A program made the position numbers and the translations under genes. The notes under the pieces were generated by a model, which had not been told where the DNA came from, made no database searches, and saw only the letters and a list, made by a program, of their open reading frames with translations. Below, piece after piece: positions 17,046 through 25,687 of a stretch of DNA of 64,000 bases. The stretch spans positions 248,001-312,000 of the forward strand of contig NZ_FNOX01000005.1 in the NCBI RefSeq assembly GCF_900107155.1. The letters run 5' to 3'. The DNA is from Pseudomonas salomonii. Its GTDB lineage: Bacteria; Pseudomonadota; Gammaproteobacteria; Pseudomonadales; Pseudomonadaceae. The first letter of the stretch is position 1. The number at the start of each line of letters is the position of its first letter.

Positions 17046-17433
17046 CTTATTGCTCCTTAGGCGATTTGAACCGGTTCCCGGGTCGGTCTTCAGACCTTGT
17101 AAGGGTGGGAAAGGGCGCGCTGTATATCAAAGTGCCATTAAGGTAGTAATCGGGGTTTCCCCTAAGCGGTGCCGAGGTCGTTACATCAGTTATGAACTCA
17201 CCGGTGGGTACGTTTTGCGCTCGACGAGGGCAGGGCCACGCAGTTCAAAGCCTGTAGCGGTGAGTCGGGTGACTTTTTGGTGCTTTTATTGACCGAGTGG
17301 TCTACTTATTAAAACTGAAACTAAATGTACAAAATGCATGATGTTGTACAGTCAGGCCGTGCAAATCATCCTTCTCCTGCCTCGATTCACTGGCTAAGCT
17401 CAGGCATCCAGATACCCGTTCGAGGTTTCCCGC
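17046..17433. other. Divergent intergenic region between the chemoreceptor and aceK
   Basis: 388 bp with no gene. It contains the inverted repeat listed at 17326-17350 and AT-rich sequence before it (ACTTATTAAAACTGAAACTA). No flagellar sigma-28 box was found in front of the chemoreceptor. Confidence 0.6.
17326..17350. promoter_or_regulatory. Inverted repeat, candidate operator upstream of aceK
   Basis: TGTACAA and TTGTACA form a perfect 7-bp inverted pair separated by 11 nt, centred 96 bp before the aceK start. Arm symmetry and spacing suit a dimeric repressor or activator. I cannot assign the regulator. Confidence 0.45.
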
Positions 17434-19143
17434 ATGTCGCCATCCGCCCCTGCCATTGCCCGCATGATCCTCGATGGCTTCGACGATTACCGTGAGCACT
17501 TTCGCCAGATCACCGACGGTGCCCGCGAGCGTTTCGAAACGGCTCAGTGGCAACAAGGGCAGGCGGCATCGGCGGCGCGGATCAATTTGTATGAAGAGAA
17601 GGTCGCTGAAGTCACGGCACGTCTGCGTGCCCACTTCGATGAGGCGGCGTTGCTGGCGGTGGACGAGTGGCCATTGGTCAAAAACGCGTACATCGGCCTG
17701 ATCGATCTGCGTTTTGACGATGAGCTGTCCGAGACCTGGTACAACTCGATCTTCTGCGGGTTGTTCAGCCATGACCTGATCAGTGACGGCTGTATGTTCA
17801 TCCACACCACGCGGCCGAGCCTGCGCCGGGCGCGTGCGGCGCAAACCCGCACCTATCAACCTGCGGGCGACCTGGCGGCGACGCTGGCGCAGATCTTCGC
17901 CGATTACCGCTTCAGCGAAGCCTATGCCGACCTCGACGGCGACCTGCGCCGCCTCCAGGCGCAGCTGCGCGAAAATCTGCCGGATTGGGTGTGCAAAGAC
18001 CCTGAGCTGAGTATCGAGCTGTTTTCGTCGGTGCTTTACCGTAATAAAGGTGCCTACCTCGTGGGCCGCATTTACACCCGCGACGAGCAGTGGCCACTGG
18101 TGATCCCGTTGCTGCACCGCGAAGGGCGCGGCATCCAGATCGATGCGCTGATCACCGACGAAGCCGATGTGTCGATCATCTTTTCCTTCACACGCTCTTA
18201 CTTCATGGTCGATGTGCCGGTGCCGGCGGAGTTTATCGGCTTTCTCAAGCGCATCCTGCCCGGCAAGCATATTGCCGAGGTGTACACCTCGATCGGTTTC
18301 TACAAGCACGGTAAATCGGAGTTCTACCGCGCGTTGATCAACCACCTGGCCACCACCGATGATCAATTCATCATGGCGCCCGGCGTGCGCGGCATGGTCA
18401 TGAGTGTGTTCACGCTGCCGGGTTTCAACACCGTATTCAAGATCATCAAGGACCGCTTTTCGCCGTCGAAAAACGTCAACCGTGCCACGGTGATCGAGAA
18501 GTACCGGCTGGTTAAAAGCGTTGATCGGGTGGGGCGCATGGCCGACACCCAGGAGTTTGCCGACTTCCGTTTTCCCCTAAGCAAATTCGAGCCCGAATGC
18601 CTGGCCGAGTTACTGGAAGTCGCCGCCGGCACGGTGCAGGTGGAGGGCGATACGGTGCTGATTCGCCACTGCTGGACCGAGCGGCGCATGACCCCGCTCA
18701 ACCTCTACCTGGACAACGCCAACCCCGCCCAGGTGCGCGAAGCCCTGGAAGACTATGGCCTGGCGATCAAGCAACTGGCGGCGGCGAACATCTTCCCCGG
18801 CGACATGCTGCTCAAGAACTTCGGCGTCACCCGCCACGGTCGTGTGGTGTTCTATGACTATGATGAAATCTGCTTTCTCACCGAAGCCAACTTCCGCCAC
18901 ATCCCCGCACCGCGCACGCCCGAAGATGAAATGGCCTCGGAGCCCTGGTACTCCATCGGCCCGCTGGACGTGTTCCCGGAAGAGTTCCCGCCGTTCCTGT
19001 TCGCCGATGCCGGCCAGCGCAAACTGTTCGACGAGTTGCATGGCGAGTTGTACAACGCCGACTACTGGAAAGGCCTGCAGGAAGCGATTCGCGCCGGCAA
19101 GGTGATTGATGTGTTTCCGTATCGGCGCAAAGACCCGCTGTAA
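17434..19143 (+). CDS. aceK: Isocitrate dehydrogenase kinase/phosphatase
   Basis: Bifunctional enzyme that phosphorylates and dephosphorylates isocitrate dehydrogenase, switching carbon between the TCA cycle and the glyoxylate shunt. The full-length product, 569 residues, matches the family (578 in E. coli). AceK landmarks include [17 protein letters not shown] around residue 315 (ATP-binding loop), the kinase-like catalytic segment [21 protein letters not shown] cut across 450-470, and [22 protein letters not shown] precedes the ATG by about 8 nt. Unlike in enterobacteria it is not next to aceB/aceA, which is usual in Pseudomonas. The inverted repeat upstream may control it. Confidence 0.95.
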   Translation: MSPSAPAIARMILDGFDDYREHFRQITDGARERFETAQWQQGQAASAARINLYEEKVAEVTARLRAHFDEAALLAVDEWPLVKNAYIGLIDLRFDDELSETWYNSIFCGLFSHDLISDGCMFIHTTRPSLRRARAAQTRTYQPAGDLAATLAQIFADYRFSEAYADLDGDLRRLQAQLRENLPDWVCKDPELSIELFSSVLYRNKGAYLVGRIYTRDEQWPLVIPLLHREGRGIQIDALITDEADVSIIFSFTRSYFMVDVPVPAEFIGFLKRILPGKHIAEVYTSIGFYKHGKSEFYRALINHLATTDDQFIMAPGVRGMVMSVFTLPGFNTVFKIIKDRFSPSKNVNRATVIEKYRLVKSVDRVGRMADTQEFADFRFPLSKFEPECLAELLEVAAGTVQVEGDTVLIRHCWTERRMTPLNLYLDNANPAQVREALEDYGLAIKQLAAANIFPGDMLLKNFGVTRHGRVVFYDYDEICFLTEANFRHIPAPRTPEDEMASEPWYSIGPLDVFPEEFPPFLFADAGQRKLFDELHGELYNADYWKGLQEAIRAGKVIDVFPYRRKDPL

Positions 19144-19154
19144 ACGCATACTCC

Positions 19155-19244
19155 TGTGGGAGCGGGCTTGCTCGCGAATGCGGTGTGCCAGTCACCTTAA
19201 TGGTCAACTGATGCACCGCTTTCGCGAGCAAGCCCGCTCCCACA
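19155..19244. repeat. REP inverted pair (REPIN), class I
   Basis: Two 24-nt arms with the core GTGGGAGCGGGCTTGCTCGC in opposite orientation, about 42 bp apart, directly after aceK. Typical Pseudomonas REP doublet, which can fold at the 3' end of the transcript. Confidence 0.9.
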
Positions 19245-19326
19245 TTTAGAGAGGCGTCTGCCAGATCAGCCGCTTTTCTGCCACACTTGCCGGCCGTGCA
19301 TAAATAGACGACCTGCAAAGTACCTG

Positions 19327-22300
19327 ATGACTGACCAAGCGCCCGCTATCGACCAACTGCTCAAGAACCTCGATCACGCCATGCTCGCCGACCGCCACCG
19401 CTTGCGGCGCCAGTTGCTTGAGCTGCGCAAGAAGCCTGACGAGGAGAAGCTGGCGCAGTGGGTCACGCGTATGCAAGCGTCCTGCGCCCAGGTCACCGCG
19501 CGGCGCGCCAGCCTGCCGGTGATTCGCTATGACGACAGCCTGCCGATTGCCGCCAAGCGCGACGAGATCAAAGAAGCGTTGCTCAAGCATCAGGTGCTGA
19601 TCATTGCCGGCGAAACCGGCTCGGGTAAAACCACCCAGTTGCCGAAGATCTGCCTGGAAATCGGTCGCGGCCAATACGGCCTGATCGGCCACACCCAGCC
19701 GCGCCGGATTGCTGCGCGCAGCGTCGCCAGCCGGGTTGCCGAAGAGCTTGCTACGCCCTTGGGCGCGCTGGTCGGCTATCAGGTGCGTTTCGAAGATCAG
19801 AGTGACTCCAACACCCTGATCAAGCTGATGACCGACGGTATTTTGCTGGCGGAAACCCAGAACGACCGTTATCTGGAGCGCTACGACACCATCATCGTCG
19901 ACGAAGCCCACGAACGCAGCCTGAACATCGACTTCCTGCTCGGTTACCTGAAAACCCTGTTGCCGCGTCGCCCGGACCTCAAGGTCATCATTACTTCGGC
20001 GACCATCGACCTGGAGCGCTTTTCCAAGCACTTCGACGATGCGCCGATTGTCGAGGTCTCGGGCCGCACCTTCCCGGTCGACACCTGGTACCGCCCGCTG
20101 ACGCTGGAGCAGGACGAGGAGGGCAACCGCGTCGAGGACGACTTGACCGTCGACCAGGCGATTCTCGCCACCCTCGACGAAATTGCCGCCTATGAGCGCA
20201 GCGAACGCCGCAGCCCCGGCGATGTGCTGGTGTTTTTGCCCGGCGAACGCGAGATTCGCGACGCCGCCGACATGCTGCGCAAGGCCCAGCTCAAACACAC
20301 TGAAATTCTGCCGTTGTATGCGCGCCTGTCACCGGCCGAACAGCAGCGGATTTTCCAGTCTCACCCAGGCCGCCGCGTGGTGCTGGCGACCAACGTTGCG
20401 GAAACCTCGCTGACCGTACCGGGCATCCGTTATGTGATCGACAGCGGCACTGCGCGCATCAGCCGTTACAGCTACCGCGCCAAGGTGCAGCGGTTGCCGA
20501 TCGAAGCGATTTCCCAGGCCAGTGCCAACCAGCGCAAAGGCCGCTGCGGCCGGGTCGAGCCGGGCATTTGCATTCGCTTGTACAGCGAAGAAGATTTTAT
20601 CGGCCGCCCGGAATTTACCGACCCGGAGATCCTGCGCACCAACCTCGCCGCGGTGATCCTGCAGATGCTGCACCTGCGTCTGGGCGAAATCACCGACTTC
20701 CCGTTTATCGAGCCGCCGGATGGTAAGGCGATCAGCGACGGTTTCAACCTGCTGCAAGAACTCTCGGCGGTGGACCGCAACAGCCAGCTCACGCCGCTGG
20801 GCCGCCAGTTGGCGCGCCTGCCGGTGGACCCGCGCATGGGCCGCATGTTGCTCGAAGCGGCCAGGCTCGGCAGTTTGCAGGAAGTGTTGATTGTGGCCAG
20901 CGCCATGTCGATCCAGGACCCACGCGAGCGTCCGCCGGAGCGCCAGCAAGCTGCCGACCAGGCCCACGCGCAGTGGAAGGATGCCGATTCGGACTTCGCC
21001 GGGCTGGTCAATCTGTGGCGTGGCTTTGAAGAACAGCGCCAGGCACTGACCGCCAGCCCGTTGCGTAACTGGTGCCGCAAGAACTTCCTGAATTACCTGC
21101 GCCTGCGCGAGTGGCGTGACTCCCATCGCCAGTTGAGCCTGATCTGCCGCGATATGCAGCTGACGGTCAACAAGGAACCGGCCGACTTTGCGAAACTGCA
21201 CAAGGCGGTGCTGTCCGGCCTGCTCAGCCAGATCGGGCAGAAGACCGAAGACGGCGATTACCTCGGCGCACGGCAGCGGCGCTTCTGGATTCACCCGTCT
21301 TCGGGTATCGGCAAAAAGCGTCCGCAATGGCTGATGGCCGCCGAACTGGTGGAAACCACCAAACTGTATGCGCGCATGGTCGCCAAGATCGATGCCGACT
21401 GGATCGAGCCGCTGGCCGGGCACCTGATCAAGAAAAACCACTTCGAACCGCACTGGGAAAAGAAGCGCGGCCAAGTGGTGGCGTTTGAGCAGATCACCCT
21501 GTTCGGGCTGATTGTGGTCGGGCGTCGGCCGGTGCATTACGGGCCGATTGACCCGGTGGTGTCCCGCGAGTTGTTTATTCGTGAAGGGTTGGTACGCGGC
21601 GAGATTCAATCCCGCGCCAAGTGCCTCACGGCCAACCAGCAACTGCTGGAACAGCTCGATGAGCTGGAGGCCAAGGCCCGTCGTCGTGACATTCTGGCGG
21701 ATGAAGAAACCCTGTACGCCTTCTATGACGCGCGCTTGCCGGCAGAGATCCACCAGACCGCCACGTTCGACAGCTGGTACAAGGTCAACAGCCAGAAAGA
21801 CCCGCAACTGCTGATCATGCGTGAAGAAGACGTGCTGGCCCGCGAGGCCAGTGAAGTCACCGCCGCGCATTACCCGGACACGCTGCATTTGGGCGACCTG
21901 GAACTGGCCCTGAGTTACCACTTTGAACCCAACCACCCCCGCGACGGCGTAACCCTGCGCGTACCGGCGCCATTGTTGCCGGCATTGCCGCCCGAGCGTC
22001 TGGAGTGGCTGGTGCCGGGTGTGATCGAAGCCAAGTGCATTGCGCTGGTGCGCAACCTGCCCAAGGCGCTGCGCAAGAACTTTGTGCCGGTGCCGGACTT
22101 CGTCAAGGCCGCCCTGCAACGTATCGAATTTGGTCAGGGCTCGCTGCCTCAGGCACTGGGCCGCGAATTGCTGCGCATGACCGGCGCGCGGGTCAGTGAT
22201 GAGGCCTGGGCCGAGGCGGCGCAGCAGGTGGAAAGCCACCTGAAGATGAACCTTGAAGTGGTTGACGGCCAGGGCAAGTTCCTGGGCGAAGGCCGCGATC

Positions 22301-23238
22301 TGGCCGAGCTGACCGCACGTTTCGCCGAGGCCAGCCAGGCCGCATTGGCGGTGCCGCAGACTGCGAAAAGCCAGCAGCCGGTGGAAGCCAAGGTGTTTGC
22401 CGCCGTGGCGGAAAAGACCCAGCAAAAGATTGCCGGCCTGTCGATGACGGTGTATCCGGCCCTGGTCGAAGAAAACGGCACGGTCAAGGAAGGGCGTTTT
22501 TCCACCGCCGCCGAAGCCGAGTTCCAGCACCGTCGCGCCTTGCAGCGCCTCCTTATGCAGCAACTGGCGGAACCGGCAAAATTCCTGCGGGGCAAACTGC
22601 CCGGTTTGACCGAACTGGGCCTGATGTACCGCGAGCTGGGGCGCATTGATGCACTGGTGGAAGACATTCTATTGGCCAGCCTCGACACCTGCGTGCTCGA
22701 AGGCGAAGCCAGCCTGCCGCGTGACGGTGCCGGTCTGGCTGCGTTGGCCGAACGCAAGCGCGGCAGTTGGGCCGAGCACGCCGAGCGCCTGGCGCGTTTG
22801 ACCCTGGACGTGCTGAAACTCTGGCATGGTTTGCAGAAGCGCTTCAAAGGCAAAATCGACCTGGCCCAGGCCGTGGCGTTGAACGACATCAAACAGCAAC
22901 TCGGCAACCTGGTGTATCAGGGTTTTGTGCGCGAAACCCCGGCGCACTGGTTCAAGGAATTGCCGCGCTTTCTCAAAGCCATCGAACTGCGCCTGGAGAA
23001 ACTGCCGAGCCAGGTGCAAAAAGATCGCGTGTGGAGCACTGAGCTGGGCGGCTTGTGGGCGCAGTACCAGAACCGCCTGAACAAACACGCCCAGGAAGGC
23101 AAACGCGACCCGCAGCTGGAGCTGTACCGCTGGTGGCTGGAGGAATACCGGGTGTCGCTGTTTGCTCAGCAGTTGGGCACCAAGGTGCCGATTTCCGATA
23201 AGCGTTTGAGCAAACAATGGAGCCAGGTCGAAGCCTGA
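19327..23238 (+). CDS. hrpA: ATP-dependent RNA helicase HrpA
   Basis: 1303-residue DEAH-box helicase. Walker A is GETGSGKTT near residue 96, DEAH is at residues 192-195, SAT follows in ITSATIDLERF, and the motif VI QRKGRCGRVEPG lies near 400. Winged-helix, HA2 and OB-fold regions lie at about 430-750, followed by the HrpA-specific C-terminal extension (DUF3418). The protein rescues stalled ribosomes and acts on mRNA in other bacteria. Full length compared with E. coli HrpA (1300). Cytoplasmic. Separated from aceK by a REP doublet, so probably a separate transcript. Confidence 0.96.
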   Translation: MTDQAPAIDQLLKNLDHAMLADRHRLRRQLLELRKKPDEEKLAQWVTRMQASCAQVTARRASLPVIRYDDSLPIAAKRDEIKEALLKHQVLIIAGETGSGKTTQLPKICLEIGRGQYGLIGHTQPRRIAARSVASRVAEELATPLGALVGYQVRFEDQSDSNTLIKLMTDGILLAETQNDRYLERYDTIIVDEAHERSLNIDFLLGYLKTLLPRRPDLKVIITSATIDLERFSKHFDDAPIVEVSGRTFPVDTWYRPLTLEQDEEGNRVEDDLTVDQAILATLDEIAAYERSERRSPGDVLVFLPGEREIRDAADMLRKAQLKHTEILPLYARLSPAEQQRIFQSHPGRRVVLATNVAETSLTVPGIRYVIDSGTARISRYSYRAKVQRLPIEAISQASANQRKGRCGRVEPGICIRLYSEEDFIGRPEFTDPEILRTNLAAVILQMLHLRLGEITDFPFIEPPDGKAISDGFNLLQELSAVDRNSQLTPLGRQLARLPVDPRMGRMLLEAARLGSLQEVLIVASAMSIQDPRERPPERQQAADQAHAQWKDADSDFAGLVNLWRGFEEQRQALTASPLRNWCRKNFLNYLRLREWRDSHRQLSLICRDMQLTVNKEPADFAKLHKAVLSGLLSQIGQKTEDGDYLGARQRRFWIHPSSGIGKKRPQWLMAAELVETTKLYARMVAKIDADWIEPLAGHLIKKNHFEPHWEKKRGQVVAFEQITLFGLIVVGRRPVHYGPIDPVVSRELFIREGLVRGEIQSRAKCLTANQQLLEQLDELEAKARRRDILADEETLYAFYDARLPAEIHQTATFDSWYKVNSQKDPQLLIMREEDVLAREASEVTAAHYPDTLHLGDLELALSYHFEPNHPRDGVTLRVPAPLLPALPPERLEWLVPGVIEAKCIALVRNLPKALRKNFVPVPDFVKAALQRIEFGQGSLPQALGRELLRMTGARVSDEAWAEAAQQVESHLKMNLEVVDGQGKFLGEGRDLAELTARFAEASQAALAVPQTAKSQQPVEAKVFAAVAEKTQQKIAGLSMTVYPALVEENGTVKEGRFSTAAEAEFQHRRALQRLLMQQLAEPAKFLRGKLPGLTELGLMYRELGRIDALVEDILLASLDTCVLEGEASLPRDGAGLAALAERKRGSWAEHAERLARLTLDVLKLWHGLQKRFKGKIDLAQAVALNDIKQQLGNLVYQGFVRETPAHWFKELPRFLKAIELRLEKLPSQVQKDRVWSTELGGLWAQYQNRLNKHAQEGKRDPQLELYRWWLEEYRVSLFAQQLGTKVPISDKRLSKQWSQVEA

Positions 23239-23428
23239 GTTCTTCCTCGATCCTCCAGCCAGCTCCCAGTGAATTGCGGGGGGTTAATCCCGGGGATGGC
23301 GCCAAATCCGCGAGGTTGTGGCAAACTTCGCAGTCATAAAGACCGGTAACGCCGCGAGACGCTGTGGCGCGATGGGATAAAGCGTTGCCAGTTTGATGCC
23401 CGCTGGAGGGCATTGAACGACTTAAAGT

Positions 23429-23446
23429 TTGGTACGACGGTACCAA
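23429..23446. promoter_or_regulatory. 18-bp palindrome, candidate operator of the FabH-like gene
   Basis: TTGGTACGACGGTACCAA has perfect 7-bp arms around GACG and lies 36 bp before the GTG start at 23482. Position and symmetry fit a dimeric regulator such as a GntR- or TetR-type fatty-acid repressor. The regulator is not identified. Confidence 0.5.
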
Positions 23447-23481
23447 TTTCTTCTCTGCCTGACAGATTTAGAGGAACGACC

Positions 23482-24603
23482 GTGCATAACGTCGTCATCA
23501 GCGGCACTGGCCTGTACACCCCGGCCAACAGCATCTCCAACGAAGAGCTGGTGCAGTCTTTCAATGCTTACGTGCAACAGTTCAACAGCGATAACGCCGC
23601 GGCCATCGAGCGCGGTGAGGTGCAGGCGCTGACCGAGTCCAGCGCGGCCTTTATCGAGAAGGCATCGGGCATCAAGAGCCGCTTTGTGATGGACAAGGAC
23701 GGCATCCTTGACCCGCAACGCATGGCTCCGCGCTTGCCCGAGCGCAGCAACGACGAGTGGTCGGTACTCTGCCAGATGGCCATCGGCGCCGCCGAACAAG
23801 CCCTGCAGCGCGCCGGCAAGACCGCCGCCGACATTGATGGCGTGATCGTCGCCTGCTCCAACCTGCAGCGCGCCTACCCGGCCATCGCCATTGAAGTCCA
23901 GGAAGCCCTGGGCATCCAGGGTTTCGGCTTCGACATGAACGTGGCGTGTTCCTCGGCGACCTTCGGCATCCAGAACGCCGCCAACAGCATTCAGTTGGGC
24001 CAGGCCCGGGCGATCCTGATGGTCAACCCGGAAGTCTGCACCGGCCACTTGAATTTCCGCGATCGCGACAGCCATTTCATCTTCGGTGATGCGGCCACGG
24101 CGGTGATCCTCGAGCGCGCTGATCTGGCGACCTCCGAGCACCAGTTCGACGTGGTCAGCACCAAGCTGCTGACCAAGTTCTCCAATAACATCCGCAACAA
24201 CTTCGGTTTCCTCAACCGTACCGCCGAAGAAGGCATCGGCGCGCCGGACAAACTGTTCGTGCAGGAAGGCCGCAAAGTCTTCCGGGATGTCTGCCCGATG
24301 GTTGCCGAGTTGATCGGTGTACATCTTGAAGAAAACCAGCTGAACGTGACCGACGTGAAGCGTTTCTGGCTGCACCAGGCCAACCTGAGCATGAACCACC
24401 TGATTGTGAAGAAACTGCTGGGCCGCGAGGCCTCGGTGGAGGAAGCGCCGGTGATCCTTGATACTTACGCCAATACCAGCTCGGCAGGTTCGGTGATTGC
24501 GTTTCACACCTACCAGGACGATCTGCCCAAGGGCTCGGTTGCGGTGCTCAGCTCGTTCGGCGCGGGTTACTCGATTGGCAGCGTGATCCTGCGCAAGCGC
24601 TGA
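23482..24603 (+). CDS. Beta-ketoacyl-ACP synthase III (FabH-like; PA3286-type)
   Basis: Condensing enzyme of the thiolase fold joining an acyl-CoA to malonyl-ACP. The catalytic triad is visible: C156 in NVACSSATFG, H298 in FWLHQANLS and N331 in TYANTSSAG. I choose the GTG at 23482 because GAGGAACGACC precedes it and the product then starts MHNVVISGTGLYTP (373 residues). Upstream in-frame codons cross the palindrome. Length and the downstream ECF sigma gene match P. aeruginosa PA3286-PA3285 as I recall it; that enzyme feeds beta-oxidation-derived octanoyl-CoA into fatty-acid synthesis. The family is sure, the substrate inferred. Confidence 0.9.
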   Translation: MHNVVISGTGLYTPANSISNEELVQSFNAYVQQFNSDNAAAIERGEVQALTESSAAFIEKASGIKSRFVMDKDGILDPQRMAPRLPERSNDEWSVLCQMAIGAAEQALQRAGKTAADIDGVIVACSNLQRAYPAIAIEVQEALGIQGFGFDMNVACSSATFGIQNAANSIQLGQARAILMVNPEVCTGHLNFRDRDSHFIFGDAATAVILERADLATSEHQFDVVSTKLLTKFSNNIRNNFGFLNRTAEEGIGAPDKLFVQEGRKVFRDVCPMVAELIGVHLEENQLNVTDVKRFWLHQANLSMNHLIVKKLLGREASVEEAPVILDTYANTSSAGSVIAFHTYQDDLPKGSVAVLSSFGAGYSIGSVILRKR

Positions 24604-24606
24604 TCC

Positions 24607-24693
24607 TGTGGGCGCAGGCTTGCCTGCGATGGCATCACTGTGGTGTGACTGATCCACCGGGGTGCCTGCATCGCAGGCAAGCCAGCTCCCACA
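24607..24693. repeat. REP inverted pair (REPIN), class II
   Basis: Arms with core CAGGCTTGCCTGCGAT and its inverse ATCGCAGGCAAGCC, about 39 bp apart, between the FabH-like gene and the sigma factor. The core differs from class I by CCTGCGAT in place of CTCGCGAA. Confidence 0.88.
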
Positions 24694-24726
24694 CCGACCG
24701 TATTCCAAGGTAATTTGAGGTAAACA

Positions 24727-25341
24727 ATGGCAGCAGCGGACGACGCGCACCTGCTTGAACGGCTGCTCAAGGGCGAGCAGCGGGCCTACAAGGAACTGGT
24801 CACCACCTACCAGAGCGCCATGCGCGCGGTCGCCTATGCCATTGTCGGCCAGCGCCACGCCGATGAGGTGGTGCAAGACGCCTGGCTGTCGGTGGTGCGT
24901 AACCTGGCCAAGTTCGAAGGGCGCTCCAGCCTCAAGACCTGGCTGTTGACCATCACCGCCAACTCCGCCAAGGGCCGCTACAAACAGAACCGTCGGGAAG
25001 TATTGCTCGATGATTTGCCTTCGCCCCACGGCACCCTTGGTGATGACCGCTTCGTCCCCGACGACGGCCACTGGGCTGTTGCGCCTTACGCCTGGCACCA
25101 GGACACCCCGGAAGCCTTGCTGACCGAGGATGAGCTGCGCAAGTGCCTGGAGCATACAATCCTGAGTTTGTCGGAGCTGCAAAGCAGCGTGCTGGTGCTG
25201 CGAGAACGCCAAGGCCTGGAGTTGGAGGAGATTTGTAATCTTCTGACCCTCTCGCTCTCCAATGTTCGTGTGCTGTTGCATCGAGCACGGCTTAAAGTCT
25301 TCGCCACGGTGGAGCATTTTGAGGAAACGGGTGAATGTTGA
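24727..25341 (+). CDS. ECF-subfamily RNA polymerase sigma factor
   Basis: 204-residue group IV sigma factor. Region 2 lies at residues 8-85 (YKELVTTYQSAMRAVAY, DEVVQDAWLSVVRNLAKFEG, SSLKTWLLTITANSAKGR). A variable linker with LLDDLPSP follows, then region 4 at about 138-195 (LSELQSSVLVLRERQGLELE, the helix-turn-helix LTLSLSNVRVLLHRAR). It directs polymerase to promoters of an unknown stress or envelope regulon. GAGGT lies just upstream of the ATG. The stop overlaps the anti-sigma start by 7 bp, so the two are co-translated. Confidence 0.92.
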   Translation: MAAADDAHLLERLLKGEQRAYKELVTTYQSAMRAVAYAIVGQRHADEVVQDAWLSVVRNLAKFEGRSSLKTWLLTITANSAKGRYKQNRREVLLDDLPSPHGTLGDDRFVPDDGHWAVAPYAWHQDTPEALLTEDELRKCLEHTILSLSELQSSVLVLRERQGLELEEICNLLTLSLSNVRVLLHRARLKVFATVEHFEETGEC

Positions 25342-25568
25342 CCTGTAAGGAACAAGTGGCGCGATCCAGTGACTACCTCGATGGGCAATTGACCTTTCGA
25401 GAGCGTTTGCTGGTGCGTCATCACTTGATGTTCTGCCCCAACTGCCGGAGATTTATTCGTCAGATGCGCCTGATGCAGGCGACGTTGAAGATCATGCCGC
25501 AGGAGCCGGTAAAGGATGTTGATGCACTGGCTGATCGGCTGGTGGCCGAAAGGCTCAAGGATCAGTAA
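25335..25568 (+). CDS. Small zinc-binding anti-sigma factor (zf-HC2/ZAS type)
   Basis: 77 residues with the ZAS zinc motif H30-x3-C34-x2-C37 (HHLMFCPNC) plus C4. It has no membrane segment, so it is a soluble anti-sigma factor expected to hold the preceding ECF sigma, possibly sensing redox state through the zinc cysteines. GAGGAAACGG within the sigma gene is its ribosome-binding site. The overlap with the sigma gene supports the pairing. Confidence 0.85.
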   Translation: MLTCKEQVARSSDYLDGQLTFRERLLVRHHLMFCPNCRRFIRQMRLMQATLKIMPQEPVKDVDALADRLVAERLKDQ

Positions 25569-25644
25569 CGGCGGGGAAGAGCCAGGCTCGCGTGGGTGAG
25601 TCGAACGGATGATGGGGATCGGCCCACCCACGCAAGGCTGTTGA

Positions 25645-25674
25645 AACCCCTCGGGCCGTCCTGGCCCAAGGGTT
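25645..25674. terminator. Hairpin between convergent anti-sigma and porin genes
   Basis: CCCTCGGGCC and GGCCCAAGGG pair with one mismatch around a 5-nt loop, extended by AAC/GTT. Located midway between two convergent genes, so it may end transcription from either side. No long U-tract. Confidence 0.6.
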
Positions 25675-25687
25675 ATTGCACACTCAG

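Noticed and set aside
17125..17145. TGGCACTTTGATATA on the minus strand, considered as a sigma-54 promoter for the chemoreceptor
   Set aside because: The invariant GC at -12 is missing.
17302..18366. 354-codon minus-strand frame
   Set aside because: Antisense to the 5' half of aceK; shadow frame.
20329..22563. 744-codon open frame on the minus strand
   Set aside because: It lies antisense within hrpA. Its composition (His/Gln/Arg/Leu-rich) is that of a shadow of a GC-rich gene, and hrpA has full family motifs.
23422..25317. 631-codon open frame on the minus strand
   Set aside because: Antisense to the FabH-like and sigma-factor genes and spans their REP pair; no domain resemblance.
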